A stretch of 40,561 bases of DNA from a virus. The notes under the pieces were generated by a model. That model made no database searches, was not told the DNA's origin, and saw nothing but the letters and a program-made list of their open reading frames with translations. The position numbers and the translations under genes are program-made. Location: the IMG/VR virus record IMGVR_UViG_3300008448_008186, positions 1 through 40,561 of that record. One strand, given 5' to 3'. Below, one piece after another: positions 21,184 to 29,450 of the stretch. The first letter of the stretch is position 1. Every line of letters begins with the position of its first letter.

Positions 21184-21898
21184 ATTCTGCTAAAATTTTA
21201 CTGATTAATGGATTACGAACATTTTTAGCGTTTCTAAAATCATAAACACCAATGTCTGGAATACCTTTAAATCTTTGTAGAGCGTCATAAAGACCGGATT
21301 GTTTTTTATCTTTGTACCGGTCAGTCTGTTCTAAATCACCAGAAATAAAAAATTTACTATTAAAACCGATTCTTGTTAATAATAATTTCATTTGATTTGG
21401 TGTTGAGTTTTGAGCTTCTTCAAAAATTAATATTGAGTTGTCAATGTTCATTCCCCTCATATAGGCCAAAGCAAACACCTCAATAATTTCAGCTTCTTTT
21501 AATTTTTCTCTGGATTCCTTCCCAATAATTTTATTTAAAAGGTAATAAGATGGAAAAATATATGGATCTAACTTTTCCTCAAGGTTACCGGGAAGTGAAC
21601 CAAGTTTTTCTTCGGCCTCAACCGCCGGTCTTACAATAATGATCTTTTCATATGAATTATCCGGGTCTATAAGTAAATCAACCGCAGCTTTCATTGCAAT
21701 ATAAGATTTACCGACTCCGGCTGGTCCTGATGCAATTGTGATTTGATTTGTTTTTAAAATGTTGTAATAATCTTCTTGGTGTTCAGATAAAAATTTATTT
21801 TTTTGTTTTTTCTTTATTACTGTATTTATAAAGTCTTTTTTTGATGCTATTGGTACTGATGATTCTTCTTTCTGATGTATAGGTTTTTTTCTTGTCAT
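21164..21898 (-). CDS. phoH: PhoH-like ATPase
   Basis: PhoH proteins are P-loop ATPases (RNA helicase-like core) frequent in marine and T4-like phages; the phage role is unsettled. The 244-residue product has Walker A GPAGVGKS (residues 58-65), Walker B ILIFEEAQN (156-164), and the TRIGFNSKFFISGDLEQTD segment (175-193). It also has IIIVRPAVEAEEKLGSLPG (87-104), which is diagnostic of PhoH. The N-terminal 40 residues are basic. It is co-directional with the glycan genes and HAD-like gene, and its 3' end overlaps the latter by 20 nt. Confidence 0.92.
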   Translation of the reverse strand: MTRKKPIHQKEESSVPIASKKDFINTVIKKKQKNKFLSEHQEDYYNILKTNQITIASGPAGVGKSYIAMKAAVDLLIDPDNSYEKIIIVRPAVEAEEKLGSLPGNLEEKLDPYIFPSYYLLNKIIGKESREKLKEAEIIEVFALAYMRGMNIDNSILIFEEAQNSTPNQMKLLLTRIGFNSKFFISGDLEQTDRYKDKKQSGLYDALQRFKGIPDIGVYDFRNAKNVRNPLISKILAEYEENRD

Positions 21899-21903
21899 TT
21901 TTT

Positions 21904-22476
21904 TTATGTTCTTAGTTTATTGTAGTAACTTATTACGTAATCCCATAGGACACATTTTTTTTCATAGTAAATATAAACAGAATTCCAAAAAAGAAAATCT
22001 CTATGATTTACTCCTTTTGTATATGTTTCGGGCCACTCACATTTTTCTAAACACCCACTATGTGCCAAAACATTACCAACATCAATAAATCCAGATTTTG
22101 GGTAAGATGGTTTTAATCTTAAAGTACCATTTTTTCTTATTTGTCGACCTATAACAATACCGTGAAAATTTTGTTTTTCACATAAAACATATTTTTTATA
22201 CATATTTATGTTAAAAATTGTATCGTCATCTAAAAAACAAAAATAACCATCTTTAATATTTTCTAATACTGATCTTCTTTTTTTGAATGCTTCATTATCA
22301 TCACAATCAACTTCGTATATTTTTATTCTATTATCTTCATTTAAAAAATTAAAATTTAATTTTTCTGTTTTATTTGACTTTGAGATATGCCACGTAATAT
22401 CTGTATGTTTTGGAATAGATTCCCATATTAATTTTAAGTTATTTGGTCTATATAGAGGTGTTATAATGTGTAACAT
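21904..22476 (-). CDS. Small GT-A glycosyltransferase-like protein
   Basis: The 190-residue product starts MLHIITPLYRPNNLKLIWESI, the nucleotide-binding beginning of GT2-like enzymes. It carries the metal-binding acidic motif in GYFCFLDDDTIFN (about residues 97-109). The acceptor part (KPSYPKSGFIDVGNVLAHSGCLEKCEWPETYTKG) resembles galactosyltransferase-like GT-A proteins with HRDFLFWNSVYI near the end. It is shorter than most transferases but both essential blocks are present. It lies 5 nt upstream of phoH and next to the acetyltransferase. Confidence 0.75.
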   Translation of the reverse strand: MLHIITPLYRPNNLKLIWESIPKHTDITWHISKSNKTEKLNFNFLNEDNRIKIYEVDCDDNEAFKKRRSVLENIKDGYFCFLDDDTIFNINMYKKYVLCEKQNFHGIVIGRQIRKNGTLRLKPSYPKSGFIDVGNVLAHSGCLEKCEWPETYTKGVNHRDFLFWNSVYIYYEKKCVLWDYVISYYNKLRT

Positions 22477-23103
22477 TTATAAATTTTCTTTTATTATTTT
22501 ACATGGATTACCAAACGCAATAACATTATCAGGAATATCTTTAGTTACAACCGAACCAGCTCCAATCAAAACATTTTTACCAATCTTAATATTATTAATA
22601 ATATTCGTACCAATTCCTATTTCCGTGTTTTCACCAATAATTACACCACCACTTAAATTAACTCCAGGATTTATAGTTGAGTATTTACCTATTTTACAAT
22701 GGTGACCAATATAAGACCCCCGATTAATATGAACGTAGTCTTCTATTATTGTGTTATTAGAAATAACACATAATGGCTCTATTCTTACCCCTACACCTAA
22801 GTCACAGTAATTTGAGATAACAGATGAGTTATGAATTAAATTTATAAATAAGCTGCTATTTAAATTTAATTCCTCAATAAATTTTTTCTTTCCAAAAGGT
22901 TTTGCAAAACATAAAACATAATTTTTTTTATTTTTTAAAGATTCTATCTTTAAAATATTTTTACGAACAAATTTTTTGTTTTCAACATGTCTATTTTGGT
23001 TATCATAAATAAAAATATTTGGGTTAATTCTTAACCCATCTATAATATCCAAAATCATATAAAAATGTGACTCTGTAAACCCTAATATTGTTATCTCCTC
23101 CAA
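22477..23103 (-). CDS. NeuD/PglD-type sugar O/N-acyltransferase
   Basis: This family acylates amino sugars such as bacillosamine precursors or sialic acids using acetyl-CoA. The 208-residue protein has an N-terminal Rossmann-like part (EEITILGFTESHFYMILDII) and, from about residue 95, a left-handed beta-helix of hexapeptide repeats: VISNYCDLGVGVRIEP, GSYIGHHCKIGKYSTIN, GGVIIGENTEIGIGTNI, IKIGKNVLIGAGSVVTKDIP. His134 in IGHHCKIG corresponds to the catalytic His of PglD. The C-terminal FGNPCKII matches the usual end of the family. Its presence implies that an amino sugar or related residue is made or modified by the island. Confidence 0.88.
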   Translation of the reverse strand: MEEITILGFTESHFYMILDIIDGLRINPNIFIYDNQNRHVENKKFVRKNILKIESLKNKKNYVLCFAKPFGKKKFIEELNLNSSLFINLIHNSSVISNYCDLGVGVRIEPLCVISNNTIIEDYVHINRGSYIGHHCKIGKYSTINPGVNLSGGVIIGENTEIGIGTNIINNIKIGKNVLIGAGSVVTKDIPDNVIAFGNPCKIIKENL

Positions 23104-23106
23104 ATA

Positions 23107-23934
23107 CTATTTCTTATTTAAAATTTTATTACCAAAACCTAATTCTTTAAATTCTAAAGGCGATAAAACTTCATAATTTAGTTCTACTATAATTCTGTGA
23201 ATTCTTTTTAATAGATCTATATTTTTTGTTAAATTTTTTTCATAATAATATAAATTATCTTCAAGACCAATTCTTACTCCGTTAGCATACATTAAACCCA
23301 TAATATTTGATTTTAATTGATCTTTACCAATCCCACCTAAACAAACTTTTGTATCTTTTGGTAAATTACTAATTATTGAGGATATTGTTGATATGTCTGT
23401 TTGTGCGTTATAAATATTACCTAAAATAATATTCATATAATTAGGGCCATCTAAAATTTTTTTATCCATTAAATACTTAGTATAGTTAATCATACCTGAA
23501 TCAAAACATTCTATTTCAGGAATTACACCATACAATTTCATTTTTTCTATTAGATCTAAAATAATTTTTGGTTCATTAATAGATGATGATTTTGGGAAAT
23601 TTAATGATGACATTGTTAATGATCCCATATCAGGATACAATTCTAACACTTCAGATCTTTTATCAAACTCAGGAAACAATCTTCCCGTTAAAGAAACGCA
23701 AATCACTAAATTGGGGCAATGTTTTCTTATGCCATCTATTATAGGTTTATATATTTCTTTCTTATATGTGTTTGAAAAATCTTTAGGGTCTCTTGCATGA
23801 ATATGGGTCATGGTAATACCAAACTCATATGCCTCATGAACTTCTTCGATAATTTCATTTGGTGTTAGGGGCGCTAATGAATTTTCTCTATTTGTTTGTG
23901 TTCCTGTTGGTGTAAAATTTATAATTTTTTTCAT
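23107..23934 (-). CDS. BKACE-family (DUF849) beta-keto acid cleavage-type enzyme
   Basis: BKACE enzymes convert a beta-keto acid plus acetyl-CoA to acetoacetate and a CoA ester using a divalent metal. The 275-residue protein is a TIM-barrel-like family member of normal length. Metal ligands are visible in MTHIHARDP (His44, His46) and in RIGLEDNLYY (Glu225), with PEIECFDSGM (139-148) also typical. INFTPTGTQTNRENS and VCLGGIGKDQ are family landmarks. Such genes are otherwise metabolic (for example lysine fermentation), but related proteins occur in glycan clusters. Here it lies between the acetyltransferase and a transferase, 3-5 nt from each, so it probably supplies or uses an unusual acyl group. 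The true substrate cannot be read from the sequence. Confidence 0.82.
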   Translation of the reverse strand: MKKIINFTPTGTQTNRENSLAPLTPNEIIEEVHEAYEFGITMTHIHARDPKDFSNTYKKEIYKPIIDGIRKHCPNLVICVSLTGRLFPEFDKRSEVLELYPDMGSLTMSSLNFPKSSSINEPKIILDLIEKMKLYGVIPEIECFDSGMINYTKYLMDKKILDGPNYMNIILGNIYNAQTDISTISSIISNLPKDTKVCLGGIGKDQLKSNIMGLMYANGVRIGLEDNLYYYEKNLTKNIDLLKRIHRIIVELNYEVLSPLEFKELGFGNKILNKK

Positions 23935-23938
23935 AATA

Positions 23939-24643
23939 TTATCTTAATTCATAACCTTCTTCGTCGTGTCTACAAGTCAACACATTTATTAATTTACTTT
24001 TTAAATTATTTTTTGTTATATGTTCAGAAACACGAGACCAAAATTCCGCATCACCAGGTAAACCTATTTGACCTGTTTCTTTAAAAATGTCAATATATCT
24101 TAAAGGTATTGTTTTTATATTCATGCAAACTGAAGAATGTATTAAACCGCAAGGGACCGGATTAAATTCTACGTATTTGTTTTCTGAATTTATGTTTGGT
24201 AACGTACCTCCTCTGTTTGTAGATTTGGTACATATAAAATCAGTTTTATCTGTTGTTATTAAATTATTTATTTCTTCTAGATGCTCTGAATACCAAAAAT
24301 CATCATGATTTAAAAAACAAACATAATCAATATTATCTTTTTGACATAGGTCCATTGCGTAATTTGTTGCAAAAGTCCCTGCGTAAGACCACAAAGCAAT
24401 TTTGTTTTCCCCATAAACATCTCTTTCATTTGCAAATCCTAAATTTTCACAATGAGAATCAATTGATGATAATAAATTTCTATATAACTCAAACTCATCC
24501 CTATCCTCATATCTATCCCCTATTAAATATATTTTATAATTTTTATATTTTTGATCTAAAACTGAATTTAACGTATTTGTTAAATACTCAAACGTTTTAC
24601 CATCTTTTCTTTTGTATGTACAAATTATAATTCCAATCTTCAT
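23939..24643 (-). CDS. GT-A glycosyltransferase (GT2-like)
   Basis: The 234-residue enzyme starts MKIGIIICTYKRKDGKTFEYLTNTLNSVLDQKYKNYKIYLIGDRYEDRDEF in its overall pattern (nucleotide-binding strand, CTYKR, then the second strand). Its metal motif is in YVCFLNHDDFWYSEHL (about 111-126). FNPVPCGLIHSSVCMNI and GLPGDAEFWSRVSEHI are acceptor-side motifs of the family. No membrane helix. It is 3 nt upstream of the GNAT/methyltransferase gene's stop and directly upstream of the BKACE gene in transcription. Confidence 0.8.
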   Translation of the reverse strand: MKIGIIICTYKRKDGKTFEYLTNTLNSVLDQKYKNYKIYLIGDRYEDRDEFELYRNLLSSIDSHCENLGFANERDVYGENKIALWSYAGTFATNYAMDLCQKDNIDYVCFLNHDDFWYSEHLEEINNLITTDKTDFICTKSTNRGGTLPNINSENKYVEFNPVPCGLIHSSVCMNIKTIPLRYIDIFKETGQIGLPGDAEFWSRVSEHITKNNLKSKLINVLTCRHDEEGYELR

Positions 24644-24646
24644 AAT

Positions 24647-25813
24647 TTATTTACCTTTTTTACAAACAAAAAATATACTAGAACATAAGTCAGGATATTG
24701 TTGACCTAATTTATAACAACCGTCAAGATATTCTTTTGTGATTATATCTGTATTTAAAATCTTATCCCATTGAAAGTTCGATAAAGATTTAAAAAAAATA
24801 CCGCTTCTATATACGACCTCTAACCCAGAATTAACAATATCTCTTTCTAATGTGTCTAAAGTATATGTTATTCTATGTCCGTGTTTTTCTTCAGAATCTG
24901 TTATTGCGCTATTGTGTGTTATTAGACCCATTTTTACGGCAATCTGTCTTGATGGTGCATTTGCATTTGGACAAACCACAAATAAAAATCCATCATCTGT
25001 TAACCAATTGTTATTAATTTTTTTTAATAGTCCTATTGGGTCATCAATATGTTCTAATACATGAGTAAGAATTACATTGTCAAAACTTCTTTCTAGACAA
25101 AGATCTTCAAATGTGGAATGTATTATTTCCACACTTTCATTAAATTTTTCCTTTGCTATTTTAACGGCAGATTCGGAACCTTCAATACAAGTTATGGTTT
25201 TAAATAAAGGTATTATTTTTTCTGTAAAATCTCCTTTAAAACTACCTAATTCTAACACATTATCTTTTTTAATAAAAGGCTCAAAAGATTTAACCATGTA
25301 GTGGTGCATTACGTCAAAATCAAAATTATATGCATATTTGTGATCTTTAGTGTCTAAAAATTCTTGATCATAATTCCTTGTTGCTAATTTCATAATTAAT
25401 TTATCCTCTATATTTTTTAATATTTTAAAATTATTTTTTTTATAAAAGTTAATAGCATTAATATTTTTTTTAAATACTTCCAATAAAATAAAATCATAGT
25501 TTTTATAAAAATTAAAATCTTTACAGTTATTTAATAATTTTTTTGATACTCCTTTTTTTTGGTGATTAATATCAACACTAAGATTTGTTATAAAAGTTGA
25601 TTTAGATTCTTCATTAATATATAATGCCAATAACCCAATTAGATTTCCGTCATTATATGCTTCAAACCTCACACTTTTATTAAAAATTTTATTAGAATAT
25701 TCTAAAATATTAACATAAGTGTTAAGTTCAGGAACAAAAAGTTTAGAACAATTAGTTAGGTGATAAACTATGTCCTCTATAGTTGAGTTATTTATTTTAT
25801 ATTCTATATTCAT
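24647..25813 (-). CDS. Fusion of a GNAT acetyltransferase and a class I SAM methyltransferase
   Basis: The 388-residue protein has two enzymatic halves. Residues 1-145 look like a GNAT N-acetyltransferase: EAYNDGNLIGLLALYI, TNLSVDINHQKKGVSKKLL (motif A with the acetyl-CoA loop QKKGVS, 85-90), and INAINFYKKNNFKIL. Residues 165-388 are a Methyltransf_23-type enzyme: DNVLELGSFKGDFTEKI (motif I, 184-200), TCIEGSESAVKIAKEKF, NVILTHVLEHIDDPIGLLKK, and DDGFLFVVCPNANAPSR. The pairing suggests a sugar acylated and O- or N-methylated by one polypeptide. It overlaps the next gene by ATGA. Neither half shows a missing key block. Confidence 0.82.
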   Translation of the reverse strand: MNIEYKINNSTIEDIVYHLTNCSKLFVPELNTYVNILEYSNKIFNKSVRFEAYNDGNLIGLLALYINEESKSTFITNLSVDINHQKKGVSKKLLNNCKDFNFYKNYDFILLEVFKKNINAINFYKKNNFKILKNIEDKLIMKLATRNYDQEFLDTKDHKYAYNFDFDVMHHYMVKSFEPFIKKDNVLELGSFKGDFTEKIIPLFKTITCIEGSESAVKIAKEKFNESVEIIHSTFEDLCLERSFDNVILTHVLEHIDDPIGLLKKINNNWLTDDGFLFVVCPNANAPSRQIAVKMGLITHNSAITDSEEKHGHRITYTLDTLERDIVNSGLEVVYRSGIFFKSLSNFQWDKILNTDIITKEYLDGCYKLGQQYPDLCSSIFFVCKKGK

Positions 25814-26772
25814 TTTTCTAATTTAGCAATCCCAAATCCATACCTACCAAAATCATTTCCATTATATGTCATATAATACTCTTTCCCAATATTAAAGACA
25901 TGAGGGTAATGATGCATTTTACTATCCCAACCATTTTCTGAATATGTAATTCCTGACTCATTATCTTTACGATCCCAGTTTAATAAATCTAATGATGTTG
26001 CGTAACCTATTTTATAACCTCTACCTTCTTTTGTTCTAAAATCTAAACCTTCCCTATAAACAAAGTACATGTGATATAAACCGTCTTTGAAAAATACATC
26101 GGGTCCTGCTTGACATTCATTCTCATCTAAAACATCAGGAATAATATTTTTATTATATTTAACCCAATTAATACCGTCATCTGAAAAGGCCAATTTATTT
26201 TTATATATTATTTCTGGTTTACCATTATAATCAATCCATTTTGTTCCTGATAAATAAAACATGTACCACTTGTCGTTGAATATCCTAACTTTTGGTCCGC
26301 TTAAAACAAAAGGTTCATTAACACTCGCAGAAAGTATTGGTCCTTTTCCTATTCGTTTAAACGTTTCTCCATTATCTTCACTTATTGCTAATCCTATAGA
26401 GGTATTAAAAGGTACAGATTGACACCTTGACCAGCCAGCATAGTAAAATAAAATTTTGTTTTTATGTTTTATATTACAAGAAGGATAAACCGCAAATTCA
26501 TCAAAAGTACCTAAATCACCCAAAGGTAGTATTGGTTTATCCGAAACTCTTACGATTTTTGTCAAATCGTTTTTATCCAAATCTAAAAATGTTGTATAAG
26601 ATTTAGCAAACCCATTTACATCATTTTCAGGTCTACAAGAAAAATAAATTCTAACAATATTGTCTAATATTAATGAATGAGTACATTGTGAATGACTTTT
26701 CATCCAAGGCCTATCAATACCATCATCCCAAGTTGTGGGATCAAAAATATGTCCTAATTTTTTCCATTTCAT
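25810..26772 (-). CDS. Five-bladed beta-propeller, glycosidase-like (GH43/GH130-like)
   Basis: The start is placed at 26772 (MKWKKLGHIFDP) because it follows the preceding stop by 5 nt and has an A-rich leader; an ATG at 26799 would overlap that gene by 22 nt. The 320 residues contain repeated blades with pattern W-x-x-x-G-x-I-F, V-R-I-Y-F-S-C-R, GTFDEFAVYPSCN, KILFYYAGWSR, GPKVRIFNDKWYMFYLSGT, GPDVFFKDGLYHMYFVYREG, and HHYPHVFNIGKEYYMTYNG. This is the glycoside hydrolase family 43/130/32 style seen in many polysaccharide clusters. Whether it is an active hydrolase or phosphorylase is not clear; candidate acids are in the FDEFAVYPS and ENECQAGPD segments. It could trim or recycle glycan. Confidence 0.7.
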   Translation of the reverse strand: MKWKKLGHIFDPTTWDDGIDRPWMKSHSQCTHSLILDNIVRIYFSCRPENDVNGFAKSYTTFLDLDKNDLTKIVRVSDKPILPLGDLGTFDEFAVYPSCNIKHKNKILFYYAGWSRCQSVPFNTSIGLAISEDNGETFKRIGKGPILSASVNEPFVLSGPKVRIFNDKWYMFYLSGTKWIDYNGKPEIIYKNKLAFSDDGINWVKYNKNIIPDVLDENECQAGPDVFFKDGLYHMYFVYREGLDFRTKEGRGYKIGYATSLDLLNWDRKDNESGITYSENGWDSKMHHYPHVFNIGKEYYMTYNGNDFGRYGFGIAKLEK

Positions 26773-26777
26773 ATTTA

Positions 26778-27329
26778 CTAACAATTTAATATCCAACACC
26801 TATTACCCCAAGGATCAGAATAATCTTTCTCACCTAAAACATCATGAACGGCTCTTTTCACATCATCAAAATCAATATAGTCATGACCCGCTAAAATACC
26901 TCCATGTTTAATTTTAGGTAACCAAGCCTTAATGTCGTTTACAACATCATCATATTTATGACTTCCATCAATAAAGACAAAGTCTAAAGATTTGTCTTCG
27001 TAAATTTTAGTTATCTCTGGAGAACCTGTTGTATATAATTTGTAATAATTTTCTAAAGGTTTCATGTTATTAATAAAATCATTCTTTAGTTCTTCGTGTG
27101 TTATTTTATACTGAGGCATTTCATCACCAACACTTAAAAAAGGATCTATACAATCTAATTTAATTTTTTTTCCTGATTTTATAATCTCGACTCCCATAAA
27201 AGCCGCGCTTCTTCCTTTCCATGACCCAACCTCAACAAAATGACCATTATCAGGTGAAGATTCAATCGCATGTAAGTATAAATTAGGGTATGTAAACCAC
27301 CCATGAATTTTTTGATAAAAATGTTCCAT
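26778..27329 (-). CDS. Class I SAM-dependent methyltransferase (Methyltransf_24 type)
   Basis: The 183-residue enzyme has a SAM-binding motif I FVEVGSWKGRS (residues 31-41), an acidic second strand (KIKLDCIDPF), and DFVFIDGSHKYDDVV (116-130), the diagnostic block of the cephalosporin-hydroxylase-like/Methyltransf_24 group. It ends in GGILAGHDYIDFDDVKRAVHDVLG and WILNC. Members methylate sugars or small molecules in glycan and antibiotic clusters. In this context a glycan residue is the likely acceptor. It stands 12 nt after the WbqC gene. Confidence 0.85.
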   Translation of the reverse strand: MEHFYQKIHGWFTYPNLYLHAIESSPDNGHFVEVGSWKGRSAAFMGVEIIKSGKKIKLDCIDPFLSVGDEMPQYKITHEELKNDFINNMKPLENYYKLYTTGSPEITKIYEDKSLDFVFIDGSHKYDDVVNDIKAWLPKIKHGGILAGHDYIDFDDVKRAVHDVLGEKDYSDPWGNRCWILNC

Positions 27330-27341
27330 TTTTTTTTATTT

Positions 27342-28046
27342 TTAAGTTAATGTATATTCGTCTAATAAATTTTTTATTTTTTCTTTTGAATTGAACATAA
27401 GTACGTCAATTATAGACAACCAAGGTATAAATTTATTATCAAATTGTTTGTAATCTATCGGATTTGTCTTAATAAATAATAAGTCTATTTTATTTTTTTT
27501 AAACGTTTCTTTATCATATAAATTTATTCCTCCTATTGAATTTATATAAACTTCTGTTTTTCTATTTTTACAAATCGCTAAGACCTTTTCTTGGGATTTT
27601 AAATTATGGTCTATATCTAATGAAGATGACAATATTATTGGGGTTTTAATATCTAAATAATCATTTATGTTAGATATACTATTATATATGAAATTAAAAA
27701 GATTATTTTCTTTAAAATTTATACAATTATAAATTAAATCAAAAACTTCTGAAAAATGATCAGCTTTTTTGTAACTATTATTTATTAGGGTAATAAGTTT
27801 TTGTTTATCTACATCCCAAGTATCTGATACAAACCTCTCAACTACATTTGAGTAAGTTGACCCATTTTTTAATGGTAAAGTTATTATCTTATCTGAACCA
27901 TTTGATAAAATTCTATTTCTATTAATCCAACCCTTTTTTGTATATTGGATATTGTCATATATTATAAACTCATCAACAGAATTTATCAACTGAAAATACC
28001 CAATGTATGGCATAAAATAAGGTTGCATTATTGCTATTTTTTTCAT
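27342..28046 (-). CDS. WbqC-family protein
   Basis: The start KKIAIMQPYFMPYIGYFQLINSVDEFIIYDN is the signature of the WbqC family (PF08889), followed by KKGWINRNRIL and ITLPLKNGS (about residues 36-65) as usual. The 234-residue length is normal. WbqC proteins occur in O-antigen and capsule loci and in small-molecule clusters next to aminotransferases and transferases. Their activity (possibly in amino sugar or acyl transfer) is not settled. The ATGA overlap with the adjoining transferase links it to the same transcript. Confidence 0.88.
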   Translation of the reverse strand: MKKIAIMQPYFMPYIGYFQLINSVDEFIIYDNIQYTKKGWINRNRILSNGSDKIITLPLKNGSTYSNVVERFVSDTWDVDKQKLITLINNSYKKADHFSEVFDLIYNCINFKENNLFNFIYNSISNINDYLDIKTPIILSSSLDIDHNLKSQEKVLAICKNRKTEVYINSIGGINLYDKETFKKNKIDLLFIKTNPIDYKQFDNKFIPWLSIIDVLMFNSKEKIKNLLDEYTLT

Positions 28047-28801
28047 ATACTATGTTTTATAATAATTTTTTTTATATCTGTTGGGATTTCTATTGAATTT
28101 GGGTAATACCACTTTTCCATCCTATCATTTATTTCTTTAAATGAACTTAAAGAATGATGTTTATGATTTGTTGCATATTTTTTTAAATTTATTTCGCTGT
28201 TTTCTAATAAAGTTAAAAAACAAATTTCTCTTAAATTAATTAAATAAATGTATTTTTTTTCTATTATAGATGGTCCATGTGATATGTTATAACCATGTCT
28301 ACCTTGACTTTTGGGAAAAATATTTTTTTTAAAAACGCAAACTTTATCATATTCATGAGTCCATTTACCAAAATTTCTTTGACCTAAAAAATTTTTATTT
28401 AAATCATAAAACTCTTCATTTTTATATTGAATTATTTCAAATCCTTTTGAAATCAAAAAATCATCTTGGTTATTTAAAATAATGTTAATATCATCAACTA
28501 ATATTAACTCGTCAGGATCAATATAAATAATTTTTTCATATTTATAATCATTATATAAAATGTTAAATATACCGTTAAAAAATTTTATATTATCTATTTT
28601 ATAGATATTTTCTTTATTTTTTAACTCTATCACTGAAATTTTAATACCTAAATTTTTTAATTCATTAACTTTATTTACTATCTCAGTAACTTCTCCGTCT
28701 AAAAAAATTATAATATCTAAATTATAATTCAAATAGTTTTTTAACCACAAATCAAAAAATATATTATATCTATCAAATCTAGTTGATATACACGTCTTCA
28801 T
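28043..28801 (-). CDS. Glycosyltransferase (GT-A fold, GT8/GT2-like)
   Basis: The 252-residue protein begins MKTCISTRFDRYNIFFDLWLKNYLNYNLDIIIFLDG and has the acidic motif KIIYIDPDELILVDD (about residues 91-105), the likely metal and nucleotide-sugar site. The later GRHGYNISHGPSI and TNHKHHSLSSFKEINDRMEKWY may be acceptor-side. Very AT-rich by eye. It overlaps both neighbours by 4 nt (ATGA type). Donor and acceptor cannot be told. Confidence 0.75.
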   Translation of the reverse strand: MKTCISTRFDRYNIFFDLWLKNYLNYNLDIIIFLDGEVTEIVNKVNELKNLGIKISVIELKNKENIYKIDNIKFFNGIFNILYNDYKYEKIIYIDPDELILVDDINIILNNQDDFLISKGFEIIQYKNEEFYDLNKNFLGQRNFGKWTHEYDKVCVFKKNIFPKSQGRHGYNISHGPSIIEKKYIYLINLREICFLTLLENSEINLKKYATNHKHHSLSSFKEINDRMEKWYYPNSIEIPTDIKKIIIKHSI

Positions 28802-29448
28802 ATATTTTTTTTTGTATAAATTTCAAATTTAGATAGGTCTGGATATGGCATTTCTATATCTTCATTATGTTTTGGGGTTTCTCCTTTATAAAATTGATTC
28901 ATTAATAACAAACCTCTTGCTGCTAACTCAGGCATCATATAAAAGTTCCAACCTAACATATCAAAATTATCATCATGGTATGAACATTCTCTCCTTCCAC
29001 TATATCTGGCTCTTTTAAACCAAAGATATGCATCATGATCGTCAGTTAAAATTGCTCCTCCTTTTGATAATTTAAAATGCTTATAGGGGCCAGTAAATGA
29101 AACACACATGTGTGTATTTGGTTTATACATATTATAAGTAAAGCTTAATGCCGAATCCCAAATATTACTACCCTCTAAATTGTAAGACCCTTTTAAAGTT
29201 TTACCCTCAACCGATTTAAAATTAACATTTAATCCTGCATGAATTATTTCACAAGGAACAGATGGGTACGTTCTTGATGGTATTGTAATTGTGTCTACAT
29301 CTATAGATTTTTTTATATTTTTTTCATAATATAACGACAAAAATAATGCATTAGATTGATTATCAACTGTTATAACATAAGGGGCACAAGTGTAATTAGA
29401 AAGTGCCTGCTCAAACTCTTCTGTTATTTTATATATTCCATTTGCCAT
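28798..29448 (-). CDS. DegT/DnrJ/EryC1-type aminotransferase, short form
   Basis: These PLP enzymes make 3- or 4-amino sugars from keto-sugars. The 216 residues match the large PLP domain of the family: FEQALSNYTCAPYVITVDNQSNALFLSLY (12-40, cofactor phosphate loop region), ITIPSRTYPSVPCEIIHAGLNVNF, NIWDSALSFTY (Asp98 in the place of the aspartate that holds the pyridine nitrogen), and SFTGPYKHFKLSKGGAIL (Lys123 is the best candidate Schiff-base lysine). Normal family length is about 370. The C-terminal small domain is absent, and no downstream frame resumes it, since the next gene starts in a 4-nt overlap. Either a reduced enzyme that still works or a decayed one held in the operon. Reading the sequence as a truncation rather than a frameshift is my inference. 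Confidence 0.72.
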   Translation of the reverse strand: MANGIYKITEEFEQALSNYTCAPYVITVDNQSNALFLSLYYEKNIKKSIDVDTITIPSRTYPSVPCEIIHAGLNVNFKSVEGKTLKGSYNLEGSNIWDSALSFTYNMYKPNTHMCVSFTGPYKHFKLSKGGAILTDDHDAYLWFKRARYSGRRECSYHDDNFDMLGWNFYMMPELAARGLLLMNQFYKGETPKHNEDIEMPYPDLSKFEIYTKKNI

Positions 29449-29450
29449 AT

